This document shows, piece after piece, positions 1-5,486 of a stretch of DNA of 12,431 nt. Source of the stretch: CAZQSS01 sp964596405 (GTDB lineage: Bacteria; Patescibacteriota; Patescibacteriia; Magasanikbacterales; UBA10003); NCBI GenBank assembly GCA_964596405.1, contig CAZQSS010000024.1, positions 1-12,431 of the forward strand, written 5' to 3'. A program made the position numbers and the translations under genes. The notes beneath the pieces were generated by a model that was not told where the DNA came from, did no database searches, and saw only the letters and a program-made list of their open reading frames with translations. The stretch's first letter is position 1; each line of letters opens with the position of its first letter.

Positions 1-1299
1 CATCATTATCCTTTTGAAAACAAAGACCTGATTGACAAAGGCGCGCAATTCCCCGCGGATTTTATTTCCGAAGCGATTGACCAAACTCGCGGCTGGTTTT
101 ACACGCTTTTGGCCGTCTCTACCCTTTTAGATAAAGGCCTGCCGTATAAAAATGTTATTTGTCTGGGCCATATTCGCGACAAAGAAGGCAAAAAAATGAG
201 CAAATCCAAAGGCAATGTGGTGGATCCGTGGCTGATTGCCGACAAATACGGCGTGGATGCCATGCGTATGCATCTTTTTTCCATCAATCAGCCCGGCGAC
301 CCCAAAAATTTTGACGAAAAAGACGTGGAAGACGTTTTGCGCAAAGTGATAATGCTTTTGGCCAATGTGGTTAATTTTTACGAATTATATAGTAAAGACA
401 AAACAGCCGTCGCGGATATTTCACCAAAAAATATTTTGGACAAATGGGTGCTGGCCAAATTCCACCAACTGACCAAAGAAGTGACAGCCGATTTGGAGGC
501 TTATCATGTTTTTGAAGCCTCAAGAAAATTGATTCAATTTATTGATGAACTTTCCACTTGGTATGTGCGCCGCAGTCGTGAACGGCTCAAAAACGAAGGT
601 GAAGACAAAACTCAGTGCCTCCAAACTCTTAATTATGTCATCAATAATCTAATCCGTCTTTTAGCGCCTTTTACGCCGTTTGTAACCGAGCGGGTTTACC
701 AAAAAATTAACGGCCGGCTGGAATCGGTGCATTTGGAAGAGTGGCCGAAATATGATGAAAAATTAATTGATGAAAAAATTCTTGACCAAATGGACAAAGT
801 TAGAAAAGTCGTGGAGCTGGGTTTGGCTTTACGCGCCGAAGCTGGCGTGAAAGTGAGACAGCCTCTCCGGGAATTAGGAATTATGAATTATGAATTAGGA
901 AGCGAATCGATTGAACTAATCCAAGATGAATTGAATATTAAAAAAGTGTTTGCTGTCAAAGAATCGCCGACCGAAACCGGCTGGATTAAAAAAGAAGATG
1001 CCGGACTGACAGTGTTTCTCAACACCGTTATTGACGAGGCCTTGGCCGAAGAGGGGCTGGTCCGCGAGCTGACGCGGCAAATCAACCAATTCCGCAAAGA
1101 ATCAAAGCTCACTATCAACGACTCGGTGACGCTCTGTCTGGACGCCGATGAAAAAACCAACGCCGTGATTAAAAAATTCGCGGAAGAAATTAAAAAAGCT
1201 ACTCTATCCAAAGATATTAAACTGGAGCGGGGCGATGTTGATTGGCAAAAAGAAACCGAAGTTGAAGGCAAGAAGGTTTGGTTGGGTATTTCCAAGTAA
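1..1299 (+). CDS. ileS: Isoleucyl-tRNA synthetase, C-terminal 432 residues (5' end outside the window)
   Basis: This cytoplasmic class I aminoacyl-tRNA synthetase charges tRNA-Ile with isoleucine. The reading frame is open from base 1, so the gene is cut at the left edge. The visible part starts in the catalytic domain with HHYPFENK and DQTRGWFYTLL, and the ATP-binding KMSKS loop is at visible residues 65-69. The all-alpha anticodon-binding domain follows (about 100-260), then a C-terminal domain with RELTRQINQFRKESKL. I see no Cys cluster for zinc at the end, unlike E. coli IleS; this C-terminus resembles the DUF5915-type tail of eukaryote-like bacterial IleRS (family knowledge, moderate certainty). 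Residues 291-300 (ELGIMNYELG) are encoded by a heptamer repeat and look like an insertion after the RQPL segment. Full-length relatives have roughly 950-1050 residues, so over half the gene is missing. Confidence 0.95.
   Translation, partial: HHYPFENKDLIDKGAQFPADFISEAIDQTRGWFYTLLAVSTLLDKGLPYKNVICLGHIRDKEGKKMSKSKGNVVDPWLIADKYGVDAMRMHLFSINQPGDPKNFDEKDVEDVLRKVIMLLANVVNFYELYSKDKTAVADISPKNILDKWVLAKFHQLTKEVTADLEAYHVFEASRKLIQFIDELSTWYVRRSRERLKNEGEDKTQCLQTLNYVINNLIRLLAPFTPFVTERVYQKINGRLESVHLEEWPKYDEKLIDEKILDQMDKVRKVVELGLALRAEAGVKVRQPLRELGIMNYELGSESIELIQDELNIKKVFAVKESPTETGWIKKEDAGLTVFLNTVIDEALAEEGLVRELTRQINQFRKESKLTINDSVTLCLDADEKTNAVIKKFAEEIKKATLSKDIKLERGDVDWQKETEVEGKKVWLGISK
870..899 (+). repeat. In-frame heptamer array inside ileS
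   Basis: Four units, GAATTAG, GAATTAT, GAATTAT and GAATTAG, follow each other at 871-898. The 30 bases 870-899 are identical to 4059-4088 in the unrelated FemAB-like gene and are read in the same frame. They encode ELGIMNYELG. The third unit ends in TAT where the basic unit would give an in-frame TAG stop. Confidence 0.9.
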
Positions 1300-1301
1300 T
1301 C

Positions 1302-1432
1302 TAGGCCATTGAAAAACTCATTTTTCTGTCATTCCCGACCATGATCGGGAATCCAGCTCGGATAAAATCAAGCTTGTTTCTGGATTCCCGCTTTTGCGGG
1401 AATGACATTGTGCGGAGTTTTTCAACAGTCTA
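1302..1432. mobile_element. MITE-like palindromic element with TA ends
   Basis: This is a 131-base non-coding element. Its termini are inverted repeats of about 18 bases with three mismatches: TAGGCCATTGAAAAACTC on the left, and TAGACTGTTGAAAAACTC when the right end is read on the minus strand. Each outer end is a TA, which fits the TA target duplication of IS630/mariner-type transposition. Inside are two hairpins, 1328-1356 (ATTCCCGA/TCGGGAAT) and 1380-1406 (ATTCCCGC/GCGGGAAT), which also pair with each other across the centre. GTCATTCCCG-type hairpins are common dispersed repeats in many bacteria. No transposase is encoded, so any movement would be in trans. It begins 2 bases after the ileS stop. 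Confidence 0.75.
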
Positions 1433-1442
1433 TAACCTTATA

Positions 1443-1471
1443 TTGACGGGAAACAGCAAAAGTGTTATAGT
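1443..1471 (+). promoter_or_regulatory. Sigma70-type promoter for the small HTH gene
   Basis: TTGACG (1443-1448) and TATAGT (1466-1471) are separated by exactly 17 bases. This is close to consensus and the best promoter-like match I see on the plus strand. Transcription would start near 1478, leaving a leader of about 40 bases before the ATG at 1519. The -35 box begins 10 bases beyond the right end of the MITE-like element. Confidence 0.7.
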
Positions 1472-1518
1472 CCTTTTTGGATGAGGTCTTAACATTTTTA
1501 ACCATTCAGGGAGGACAA

Positions 1519-1740
1519 ATGGACGAGACCAAAGAGGTAGCGGTGACCGAAGAAGAGTTTTGCGATGCTGTCCGTCAGGCTGTGGAAAAGCTCGGTCTGA
1601 AACCAATTGCGCGTACATTCGGCGTAAGCCTACCCACTGTTCGGCGCTGGGCCAACGGCGAAAACGCCGCCGCCCCGGCCTTACGCGGGCCAGTTCTCAA
1701 CGAACTCAAGAAACTCCTTCAAGAGAAAGCGGGCAAGTAA
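1519..1740 (+). CDS. Small helix-turn-helix DNA-binding protein (73 aa)
   Basis: This is probably a small DNA-binding regulator with unknown targets. The protein is almost all one HTH module: residues about 13-27 form a helix (FCDAVRQAVEKLGLK), then KPIARTFGVSLPTVRRWANGE gives the turn and a recognition helix with two Arg and a Trp. A basic C-terminal helix (LNELKKLLQEKAGK) ends it. The turn resembles Xre/Cro-like or transposase-like HTHs, but nothing attached would bind a ligand or catalyse a reaction. I chose ATG 1519 because AGGGAGG lies just upstream (1508-1514); an in-frame ATG at 1477 has no such site. The gene has its own promoter and a terminator overlapping its stop, so it is a one-gene unit between the MITE-like element and the NIF3-family gene. 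The exact family is not recognised. Confidence 0.75.
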   Translation: MDETKEVAVTEEEFCDAVRQAVEKLGLKPIARTFGVSLPTVRRWANGENAAAPALRGPVLNELKKLLQEKAGK

Positions 1741-1755
1741 CCCCGCTTCTTTTTT
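1727..1755 (+). terminator. Intrinsic terminator overlapping the HTH gene stop
   Basis: The stem AAGCGGG (1727-1733) pairs with CCCGCTT (1742-1748) around an 8-base loop and is followed by a run of six T (1750-1755). The stop codon at 1738-1740 lies in the loop. Confidence 0.8.
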
Positions 1756-1766
1756 ATCTCAAACCC

Positions 1767-1794
1767 TTGATTTTTTCCTATTTTTTGATAAAAT
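1767..1794 (+). promoter_or_regulatory. Possible promoter for the NIF3-ruvA-FemAB block
   Basis: TTGATT (1767-1772) and TAAAAT (1789-1794) are 16 bases apart in an AT-rich stretch between the preceding terminator and the NIF3-family start. A start near 1800 would leave a short leader of about 25 bases with no Shine-Dalgarno site. AT-richness makes chance matches likely. Confidence 0.45.
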
Positions 1795-1825
1795 ACCCTT
1801 ATCAACTAAATTATAATTGATTCTT

Positions 1826-2788
1826 ATGACTATCAAGCAAATTTACGCTCTGGCTTTAAAAATGGGCTTGGCGGCTGATCCGCGCGGCCCCCAGGGAGTT
1901 AAACGCTACTTAAACTCCATAAAAAAACACTACGAATCCCTATCGGCTGAGGATAAAAAATATTTTGACGAAAACAAATTGACCGACCCTTATGCCGATT
2001 CGGACATTCATTTGAGCCCGGGCGGCGAAAGCGAAATCAAAACTGTCATGGCCGGCATTGATATGGGCGTTGGGGAAATTCTTTTGGGCGCCGAACTGCA
2101 GGAGCGCGGCACCCGGATTGATTTATTGTTGGGTCATCACCCCATCGGCAAAACATACGCCGAACTGTCTGAAGTGATGGATTTGCAAGTTGATGTTTTT
2201 GCCAGTTATGGCGTGCCAATGCACGTAGCGGAAAATTTAATGCACGAACGGATGAGTGAAGTCAGCCGTGGTGTTAAAGTTCTCAATCATTACCGGGAAA
2301 TTGACGCCGCCCGTCTTTTGGGTCTCAATTTAATGAATGTCCACACCCCAACCGATAATTTGGTGAAAAAATTTGTTAAAGACTTTTTAAAAAAGAAAAA
2401 TCCGGAAACGGTCGGTGAAATGTTTAAAGCGCTTTTGGAAATTCCCGAATATGCCGAAGCCAAGCGCCGCGGCGCCGGCCCGTATTTAATTTCCGGCCGC
2501 TCGCAAAACCGCGTGGGTAAATTTATGATTGACATGACCGGCGGCACTTCGCCGGCCGACAAAATTTACCAGGAAATTTCCAAAGCCGGCGTCTCCACTA
2601 TTGTGGGCATGCATATGAATGAAAAAGGCTTTGCCGAAGCCAAGGGCGCCTTCTTAAATATTATTATCGCCGGCCACATTGCCTCTGATTCGTTGGGTCT
2701 GAACCTGTTTTTAGACGAATTGGAAAATAAAGGTATTAAAATCATCCCCTGTTCCGGCCTCATTCGTGTCAGCAGAATCAAAAAATGA
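1826..2788 (+). CDS. NIF3-family (DUF34) putative metal-binding protein
   Basis: This is a 320-residue member of the NIF3/DUF34 family, widespread proteins with a metal site whose reaction is not settled. Histidine-rich motifs mark the fold: GHHPIG at residues 103-108, HTPTDN at 173-178, MHMNEKG at 262-268 and AGHIASDS at 282-289. They are spaced as expected for metal ligands drawn from both ends of the protein. The N-terminal 70 residues are helical and charged and look like an extension before the conserved core. ATG 1826 is preferred to an in-frame TTG at 1817; neither has a Shine-Dalgarno site. No signal peptide or membrane segment is visible, so it is probably cytoplasmic. It heads a co-directional block with ruvA, with a gap filled by an octamer array. 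The family call is fairly sure; the function is unknown. Confidence 0.8.
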   Translation: MTIKQIYALALKMGLAADPRGPQGVKRYLNSIKKHYESLSAEDKKYFDENKLTDPYADSDIHLSPGGESEIKTVMAGIDMGVGEILLGAELQERGTRIDLLLGHHPIGKTYAELSEVMDLQVDVFASYGVPMHVAENLMHERMSEVSRGVKVLNHYREIDAARLLGLNLMNVHTPTDNLVKKFVKDFLKKKNPETVGEMFKALLEIPEYAEAKRRGAGPYLISGRSQNRVGKFMIDMTGGTSPADKIYQEISKAGVSTIVGMHMNEKGFAEAKGAFLNIIIAGHIASDSLGLNLFLDELENKGIKIIPCSGLIRVSRIKK

Positions 2789-2862
2789 TACGAATCAACA
2801 AATAAAATATACAAATCTACAAATATTCGTAAATTCGTGCAGAAAATTTGTAAATTCGAATC
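2789..2862 (+). repeat. Octamer word array filling the NIF3-ruvA gap
   Basis: From the base after the NIF3 stop the sequence divides into 8-base words: TACGAATC (2789), AACAAATA (2797), TACAAATC (2810), TACAAATA (2818), TTCGTAAA (2826), TTCGTGCA (2834), TTTGTAAA (2847) and TTCGAATC (2855). Two 5-base words break the period, AAATA (2805-2809) and GAAAA (2842-2846). Words in the right half are near reverse complements of those in the left half, so the RNA could fold. Only 9 bases remain before the ruvA ATG. Confidence 0.75.
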
Positions 2863-2871
2863 TTATAACAT

Positions 2872-3444
2872 ATGATTGCCTACCTGGAAGGGAAAGTTAT
2901 CAGCAAAAACAAAAACTCGGTGGTGGTTTTAACCGCTAACGGCGTGGGTTACGAAGTTTTTGTCGCGCCGATTTTGTTGACTAAACTCCAGACTGGCGAC
3001 TTGGCCAAACTCCACACTTTCTTTCAGGTTCGCGAAGACAGCCAGGATCTTTATGGCATGGAGTCAAAAAATGAACTGGATTTCTTTAAACTTCTAATAT
3101 CCGTCAGCGGGGTGGGGCCCAAAAGCGCCTTGCATATTATGGCCTTGGGCGATATTGAAGAAATTCAAAATGCCATCAGTAAAAAAGATTTGGCGTTTTT
3201 GACCAAAGTCTCGGGCATTGGCAGAAAAATTGCGGAGAGAATCGTGGTGGAACTAAAAGACAAGCTGGCGACACTTGAAAAAAACGAAAATCACCAGGGC
3301 ACCAGGCTGGGCGACGTAATGGACGCCCTCACCGGCCTGGGTTATTCGGTGATCGAAGCGCGCGAAGCCATCAAACAGATTAAAGACACAACCGATACCG
3401 GCGGTGCCCTCAAAGAAGCGCTAAAGATGCTCAATAAAAAATAA
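2872..3444 (+). CDS. ruvA: Holliday junction branch migration complex subunit RuvA
   Basis: RuvA is the DNA-binding scaffold that holds a four-way Holliday junction and recruits the RuvB motor for branch migration in recombination and repair. The 190-residue length is normal for the family. The N-terminal OB-fold domain (about 1-62) starts MIAYLEGKV. Domain II has two helix-hairpin-helix motifs, SGVGPK at 79-84 and SGIGRK at 114-119 followed by IAERIVVELKDK. A variable linker (about 132-145) leads to the C-terminal RuvB-binding domain with DVMDALTGLGYSVIEAREAI. The start matches the conserved N-terminus; no Shine-Dalgarno site is visible. ruvB and ruvC are not beside it. The gaps on both sides are word arrays. 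Confidence 0.97.
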   Translation: MIAYLEGKVISKNKNSVVVLTANGVGYEVFVAPILLTKLQTGDLAKLHTFFQVREDSQDLYGMESKNELDFFKLLISVSGVGPKSALHIMALGDIEEIQNAISKKDLAFLTKVSGIGRKIAERIVVELKDKLATLEKNENHQGTRLGDVMDALTGLGYSVIEAREAIKQIKDTTDTGGALKEALKMLNKK

Positions 3445-3544
3445 TGTCAAATATCTAAAAAATTTGAACTTAGGGCCTTAAGCATTGATTTGAACTTTGG
3501 CATTTGAACTTTGAACTTAAGACGATTTGTTTTGAATTTAGAAT
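3443..3544 (+). repeat. Heptamer word array filling the ruvA-FemAB gap
   Basis: The gap reads as 7-base words. TTTGAAC occurs at 3463, 3489, 3503 and 3510, with TTTGGCA at 3496, TTAAGAC at 3517, TTTGAAT at 3531 and TTAGAAT at 3538 in the same phase. A 5-base unit, ATTGA (3484-3488), separates the first phase (3463-3483) from the second, much as pentamers break the octamer array upstream of ruvA. AATGTCA (3443) and AATATCT (3450) precede it. A TTG inside the array (3511) opens the downstream frame but is probably not a real start. Confidence 0.75.
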
Positions 3545-3555
3545 CTATCAACGAC

Positions 3556-4623
3556 ATGGAATTCCGCCTTATCAATAATCAAGAAATCTGGGATAACTTT
3601 ATTGCTGGGCAACCGTTTGCCCAGTTTTTGCAATCCTGGGCCTGGGGTGAGTTTCAAAAAAGCGTCCACCGCCGGGTTTGGCGCGTGGGTTTTTTTGATC
3701 AAGAAAAACAATTTGGCGCCGCCCAAATTATGGAACACTATCTGGGTTTGGGTTGGGCGTATCTTTACTGTCCACGGGGTCCGGTGGGTGAATTAGGAAT
3801 TAGGAATCAGGAATCAGGAATAAAGAACTTGGTTGATTTTTTAAAAAACAAAACCAGTGCCTACGGTGAACTTTTTTTTAGATCCGAGCCGCCCGAAAAA
3901 TCCCTAATTCCTAATTCCTCATTCCTAATTCATCGCGCGCCATCAGTCCAACCCGCCCATGTTTTACTGCTTGATCTGTCAAAATCCGAAGACGAATTAC
4001 TTAAAAATATGCATGAAAAAACTCGCTATAATATCCGTTTGGCCGAACGAAAACAGTTGGAATTAGGAATTATGAATTATGAATTAGGGTCTGACGACAA
4101 CGACTTTGGACAATTTTGGCGATTGATGACTCAAACTGCCAAGCGCGACAATATCAAATTACACCCTAAACAATATTATCAAAAAATGGTTCAAAATGTT
4201 CCATGTTTCGTGTTCCATGTTTCAAACAATGGCCAATGGCTGGCCGCCGGCCTGTTTATCGGTTTTGGCGATACTTTCACTTATGTCCACGGCGGATCAT
4301 CTACTGAACACCGCGAACTGATGGCCCCATATCTGCTACAGTGGTCGGCCATTAAATTGGCCAAAACAAACGGTTTCCGTTATTATGACTTTGGCGGCGT
4401 CAACCCCGAAGAAACTTCCGACCCAGACTTTAGAACTAAATGGGCCGGCATTACTCGATTTAAAAAAGGGTTCGCGAGTCAAGCGAGTCCCGACCGGAAC
4501 CCCGACGGTACCGTCGGGGGAGGCGTCGGGAGCGGATTCATAAAATCGTACGCCGGCACTTACGATTTGCCAATTAACAATCTTGGATATAAGCTGTATC
4601 GAATACTGAAAAAAGTGATTTAA
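3556..4623 (+). CDS. FemAB-like peptidoglycan bridge aminoacyltransferase with several in-frame repeat insertions
   Basis: Members of the FemX/FemA/FemB family add amino acids from aminoacyl-tRNA to the lipid II stem peptide at the inner membrane face. This 355-residue protein has the two-GNAT-lobe layout. Family signatures are FLQSWAWGEFQ (24-34), YCPRGPV (71-77), NMHEKTRYNIRLAERK (151-166), TAKRDNIKLHPKQYY (194-208), YVHGGSS (243-249), YYDFGGVNPEE (276-286) and GITRFKKGF (298-306), ending GTYDLPIN...YKLYRILKK. There is no signal peptide. ATG 3556 is chosen because the upstream in-frame TTG lies in a repeat array. At least five segments appear repeat-derived: 79-90 (ELGIRNQESGIK), 117-126 (SLIPNSSFLI plus H), 169-178 (ELGIMNYELG), 215-223 and about 307-326. 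The frame stays open, so the gene may be active. The substrate amino acid cannot be told. Confidence 0.88.
   Translation: MEFRLINNQEIWDNFIAGQPFAQFLQSWAWGEFQKSVHRRVWRVGFFDQEKQFGAAQIMEHYLGLGWAYLYCPRGPVGELGIRNQESGIKNLVDFLKNKTSAYGELFFRSEPPEKSLIPNSSFLIHRAPSVQPAHVLLLDLSKSEDELLKNMHEKTRYNIRLAERKQLELGIMNYELGSDDNDFGQFWRLMTQTAKRDNIKLHPKQYYQKMVQNVPCFVFHVSNNGQWLAAGLFIGFGDTFTYVHGGSSTEHRELMAPYLLQWSAIKLAKTNGFRYYDFGGVNPEETSDPDFRTKWAGITRFKKGFASQASPDRNPDGTVGGGVGSGFIKSYAGTYDLPINNLGYKLYRILKKVI
3790..3831 (+). repeat. In-frame heptamer array 1 in the FemAB-like gene
   Basis: Six 7-base units run from 3790: GAATTAG, GAATTAG, GAATCAG, GAATCAG, GAATAAA and GAACTTG. They encode ELGIRNQESGIK and neighbours. In the third unit CAG (3808-3810) replaces the TAG that an unchanged repeat would place in frame. 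Confidence 0.85.
3904..3931 (-). repeat. In-frame heptamer array 2 (inverted) in the FemAB-like gene
   Basis: The units CTAATTC (3904), CTAATTC (3911), CTCATTC (3918) and CTAATTC (3925) are the reverse complement of the GAATTAG family. They are read as LIPNSSFLI. The third unit has TCA at 3919-3921, where CTAATTC would give an in-frame TAA stop. Confidence 0.85.
4059..4088 (+). repeat. In-frame heptamer array 3 in the FemAB-like gene
   Basis: These 30 bases are identical to 870-899 in ileS and are in the same frame, giving ELGIMNYELG between the conserved RLAERK motif and the next helix. The third unit again carries TAT where TAG would stop translation. Confidence 0.9.
4198..4225 (+). repeat. 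In-frame heptamer array 4, a second word family, in the FemAB-like gene
   Basis: The units are GTTCCAT (4198), GTTTCGT (4205), GTTCCAT (4212) and GTTTCAA (4219), giving residues VPCFVFHVS. A 12-base word, GTTCCATGTTTC, recurs at a 14-base spacing. This word is unrelated to GAATTAG but has the same 7-base period. Confidence 0.75.
4474..4536. repeat. GC-rich palindromic insertion near the 3' end of the FemAB-like gene
   Basis: A perfect 20-base palindrome, CCCCGACGGTACCGTCGGGG (4500-4519), is nested inside TCCCGAC (4488-4494) and GTCGGGA (4525-4531). It encodes a Gly/Pro/Asp/Ser-rich stretch (about residues 307-326) between GITRFKKGF and the terminal KSYAGTYDLPIN, which are normally nearly adjacent in this family. 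The CCCCGAC/GTCGGGG arms match the hairpin cassette at 4670-4688. Confidence 0.8.
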
Positions 4624-4630
4624 ATTTTAT

Positions 4631-4694
4631 GCCCTCGTAGTCCAACTCCGACGCCCGCGGGGGTCGGAGCCCCGACTTTACGTCGGGGTGGATA
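4631..4694 (+). pseudogene. Fragment of the tRNA-Arg gene split by a hairpin cassette
   Basis: Bases 4622-4645 are identical to 4699-4722, which comprise the 9 bases before the intact tRNA and its first 15 bases. The copy is broken at 4645 by a 43-base cassette (4646-4688). The D-loop sequence then resumes as TGGATA (4689-4694), exactly the next six bases of the intact tRNA (4723-4728), before the similarity ends. The anticodon arm and everything 3' of it are absent, so no tRNA can form. Confidence 0.85.
4646..4688. repeat. Double-hairpin GC-rich cassette inside the tRNA fragment
   Basis: The first hairpin (4646-4669) is an imperfect palindrome with arms CTCCGAC and GTCGGAG around CCCGCGGG. 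The second (4670-4688) has arms CCCCGAC and GTCGGGG with loop TTTAC. The latter arms also form the palindrome in the FemAB-like gene about 150 bases upstream. Confidence 0.8.
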
Positions 4695-4707
4695 CCAAAA
4701 ATTTTAT

Positions 4708-4779
4708 GCCCTCGTAGTCCAATGGATAGGACACAGCCCTCCGAAGGCTGGGGTGCGCGTTCGATTCGCGCCGAGGGCA
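4708..4779 (+). tRNA. tRNA-Arg, anticodon CCG
   Basis: A full cloverleaf of 72 bases folds by eye. The acceptor stem GCCCTCG (4708-4714) pairs with CGAGGGC (4772-4778). The D stem is GTCC/GGAC, the anticodon stem CAGCC/GGCTG with loop CTCCGAA (anticodon CCG at 4741-4743), and the T arm GCGCG-TTCGATT-CGCGC. The discriminator base is A and no CCA is encoded, so the tail must be added enzymatically. It reads the CGG arginine codon. It sits 84 bases after the FemAB-like gene, and a terminator hairpin overlaps its last bases. Confidence 0.95.
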
Positions 4780-4821
4780 AATCAAAAACCGGTCGCCTCA
4801 AACGAGCGGTTTTTGATTTGC
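4777..4821 (+). terminator. Terminator hairpin after tRNA-Arg
   Basis: A 15-base arm at 4777-4791 pairs perfectly with 4807-4821, and the helix extends inward as CCGGTCG/CGAGCGG with one mismatch. The A run on the left and T run on the right lie in the lower stem, so it can work in both directions. The first arm takes in the last two tRNA bases. Confidence 0.75.
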
Positions 4822-4833
4822 CCCCCGCCATAC

Positions 4834-4862
4834 TTTACACAAATATCAATCTATGGTTAAAT
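4834..4862 (+). promoter_or_regulatory. Possible promoter of the CPBP protease unit
   Basis: TTTACA (4834-4839) and TTAAAT (4857-4862) are 17 bases apart, just after the tRNA terminator. They leave a leader of about 45 bases before the ATG at 4914. Confidence 0.45.
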
Positions 4863-4913
4863 TATCATCAGCTAGATCTTTAAAAATTCTCAACAGAGAA
4901 AGGAGAACCTGAC

Positions 4914-5468
4914 ATGGACTGGATTTTGGGTTGGTTACAAACGCAGGTGCCGATCAGCCATATTTGGCTTTTTGTGCTGTATTCCATCCTGTCCATATTC
5001 GTTCTGAATTTTGTCACCATTTTAATCTTGCCCAAACACTTCACCGATCCCCCGCCTTTTGATCCTTCTGACTTGAATCCCGGTTCTTACCTTAATTTCA
5101 ACACGCCCCGAATCGGTGTACCCGTCTTAACCTGGGAATTCCCTGGCCAAGTTTTTTATTTGACCGTCATGGAAGAACTTGTCTTCCGTTTCGTCCTTCT
5201 GGGCGGCGCCGTCCAAATCTGGGGCGCTACCTGGCCAGTTCTCCTAGTTATGGTCGCCTCCTCAATCGTCTTTGGTCTGATGCACGGTGGCCCAGTCAAT
5301 GTCCTGCTCCAGGGCGTAAGCGGCATTGTCTTTTGTATCGTCTTTCTCAAGTGCGGCGGATTTGATCAGAATTTTCTTATGGCCCTCATGATTGTGGCCA
5401 TCACTCATTGTATCTTCAACTCCATCGTGGCCTTTTTCAATCTGATCAGTGGTCATCCGTACCTTTAA
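4914..5468 (+). CDS. CPBP-family intramembrane metalloprotease
   Basis: CPBP (ABI/CAAX-type) proteins are multi-pass membrane glutamic/metallo-proteases; bacterial members act on membrane peptides or in self-immunity to peptide toxins. This 184-residue protein shows the three family motifs: EE-x3-R (E87, E88, R92 in MEELVFRF), F-x3-H (F120, H124 in FGLMHG) and a late H-x3-N (H165, N169 in THCIFN). Hydrophobic segments lie near residues 17-39, 76-100, 107-122, 129-147 and 154-176. It is short for the family because the usual extra N-terminal helices are missing. AAAGGAG (4899-4905) is a good Shine-Dalgarno site 8 bases before ATG. An unknown 132-residue gene follows after 18 bases, surely in the same transcript. 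Substrate and role are unknown. Confidence 0.85.
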   Translation: MDWILGWLQTQVPISHIWLFVLYSILSIFVLNFVTILILPKHFTDPPPFDPSDLNPGSYLNFNTPRIGVPVLTWEFPGQVFYLTVMEELVFRFVLLGGAVQIWGATWPVLLVMVASSIVFGLMHGGPVNVLLQGVSGIVFCIVFLKCGGFDQNFLMALMIVAITHCIFNSIVAFFNLISGHPYL

Positions 5469-5486
5469 AATTTACAGGGGGAATAA

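Noticed and set aside
888..1295. A 135-codon open frame on the minus strand within ileS
   Set aside because: It is a shadow of the IleRS frame, Ser-rich with no domain, and the plus-strand protein is clearly a synthetase.
2789..3544. CRISPR array
   Set aside because: The repeats are 7-8 bases, contiguous and degenerate, with no unique spacers of 30 or so bases and no cas genes nearby.
3511..3555. An upstream TTG start for the FemAB-like gene
   Set aside because: It lies inside the heptamer array, has no ribosome site and adds residues outside the family's usual N-terminus; ATG 3556 fits better.
4622..4722. Attachment sites of an integrated element (24-base direct repeat at a tRNA)
   Set aside because: The repeats are only 77 bases apart, cover the 5' end of the tRNA plus upstream sequence, and enclose no integrase or cargo. 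A local duplication later hit by a hairpin cassette explains them better.
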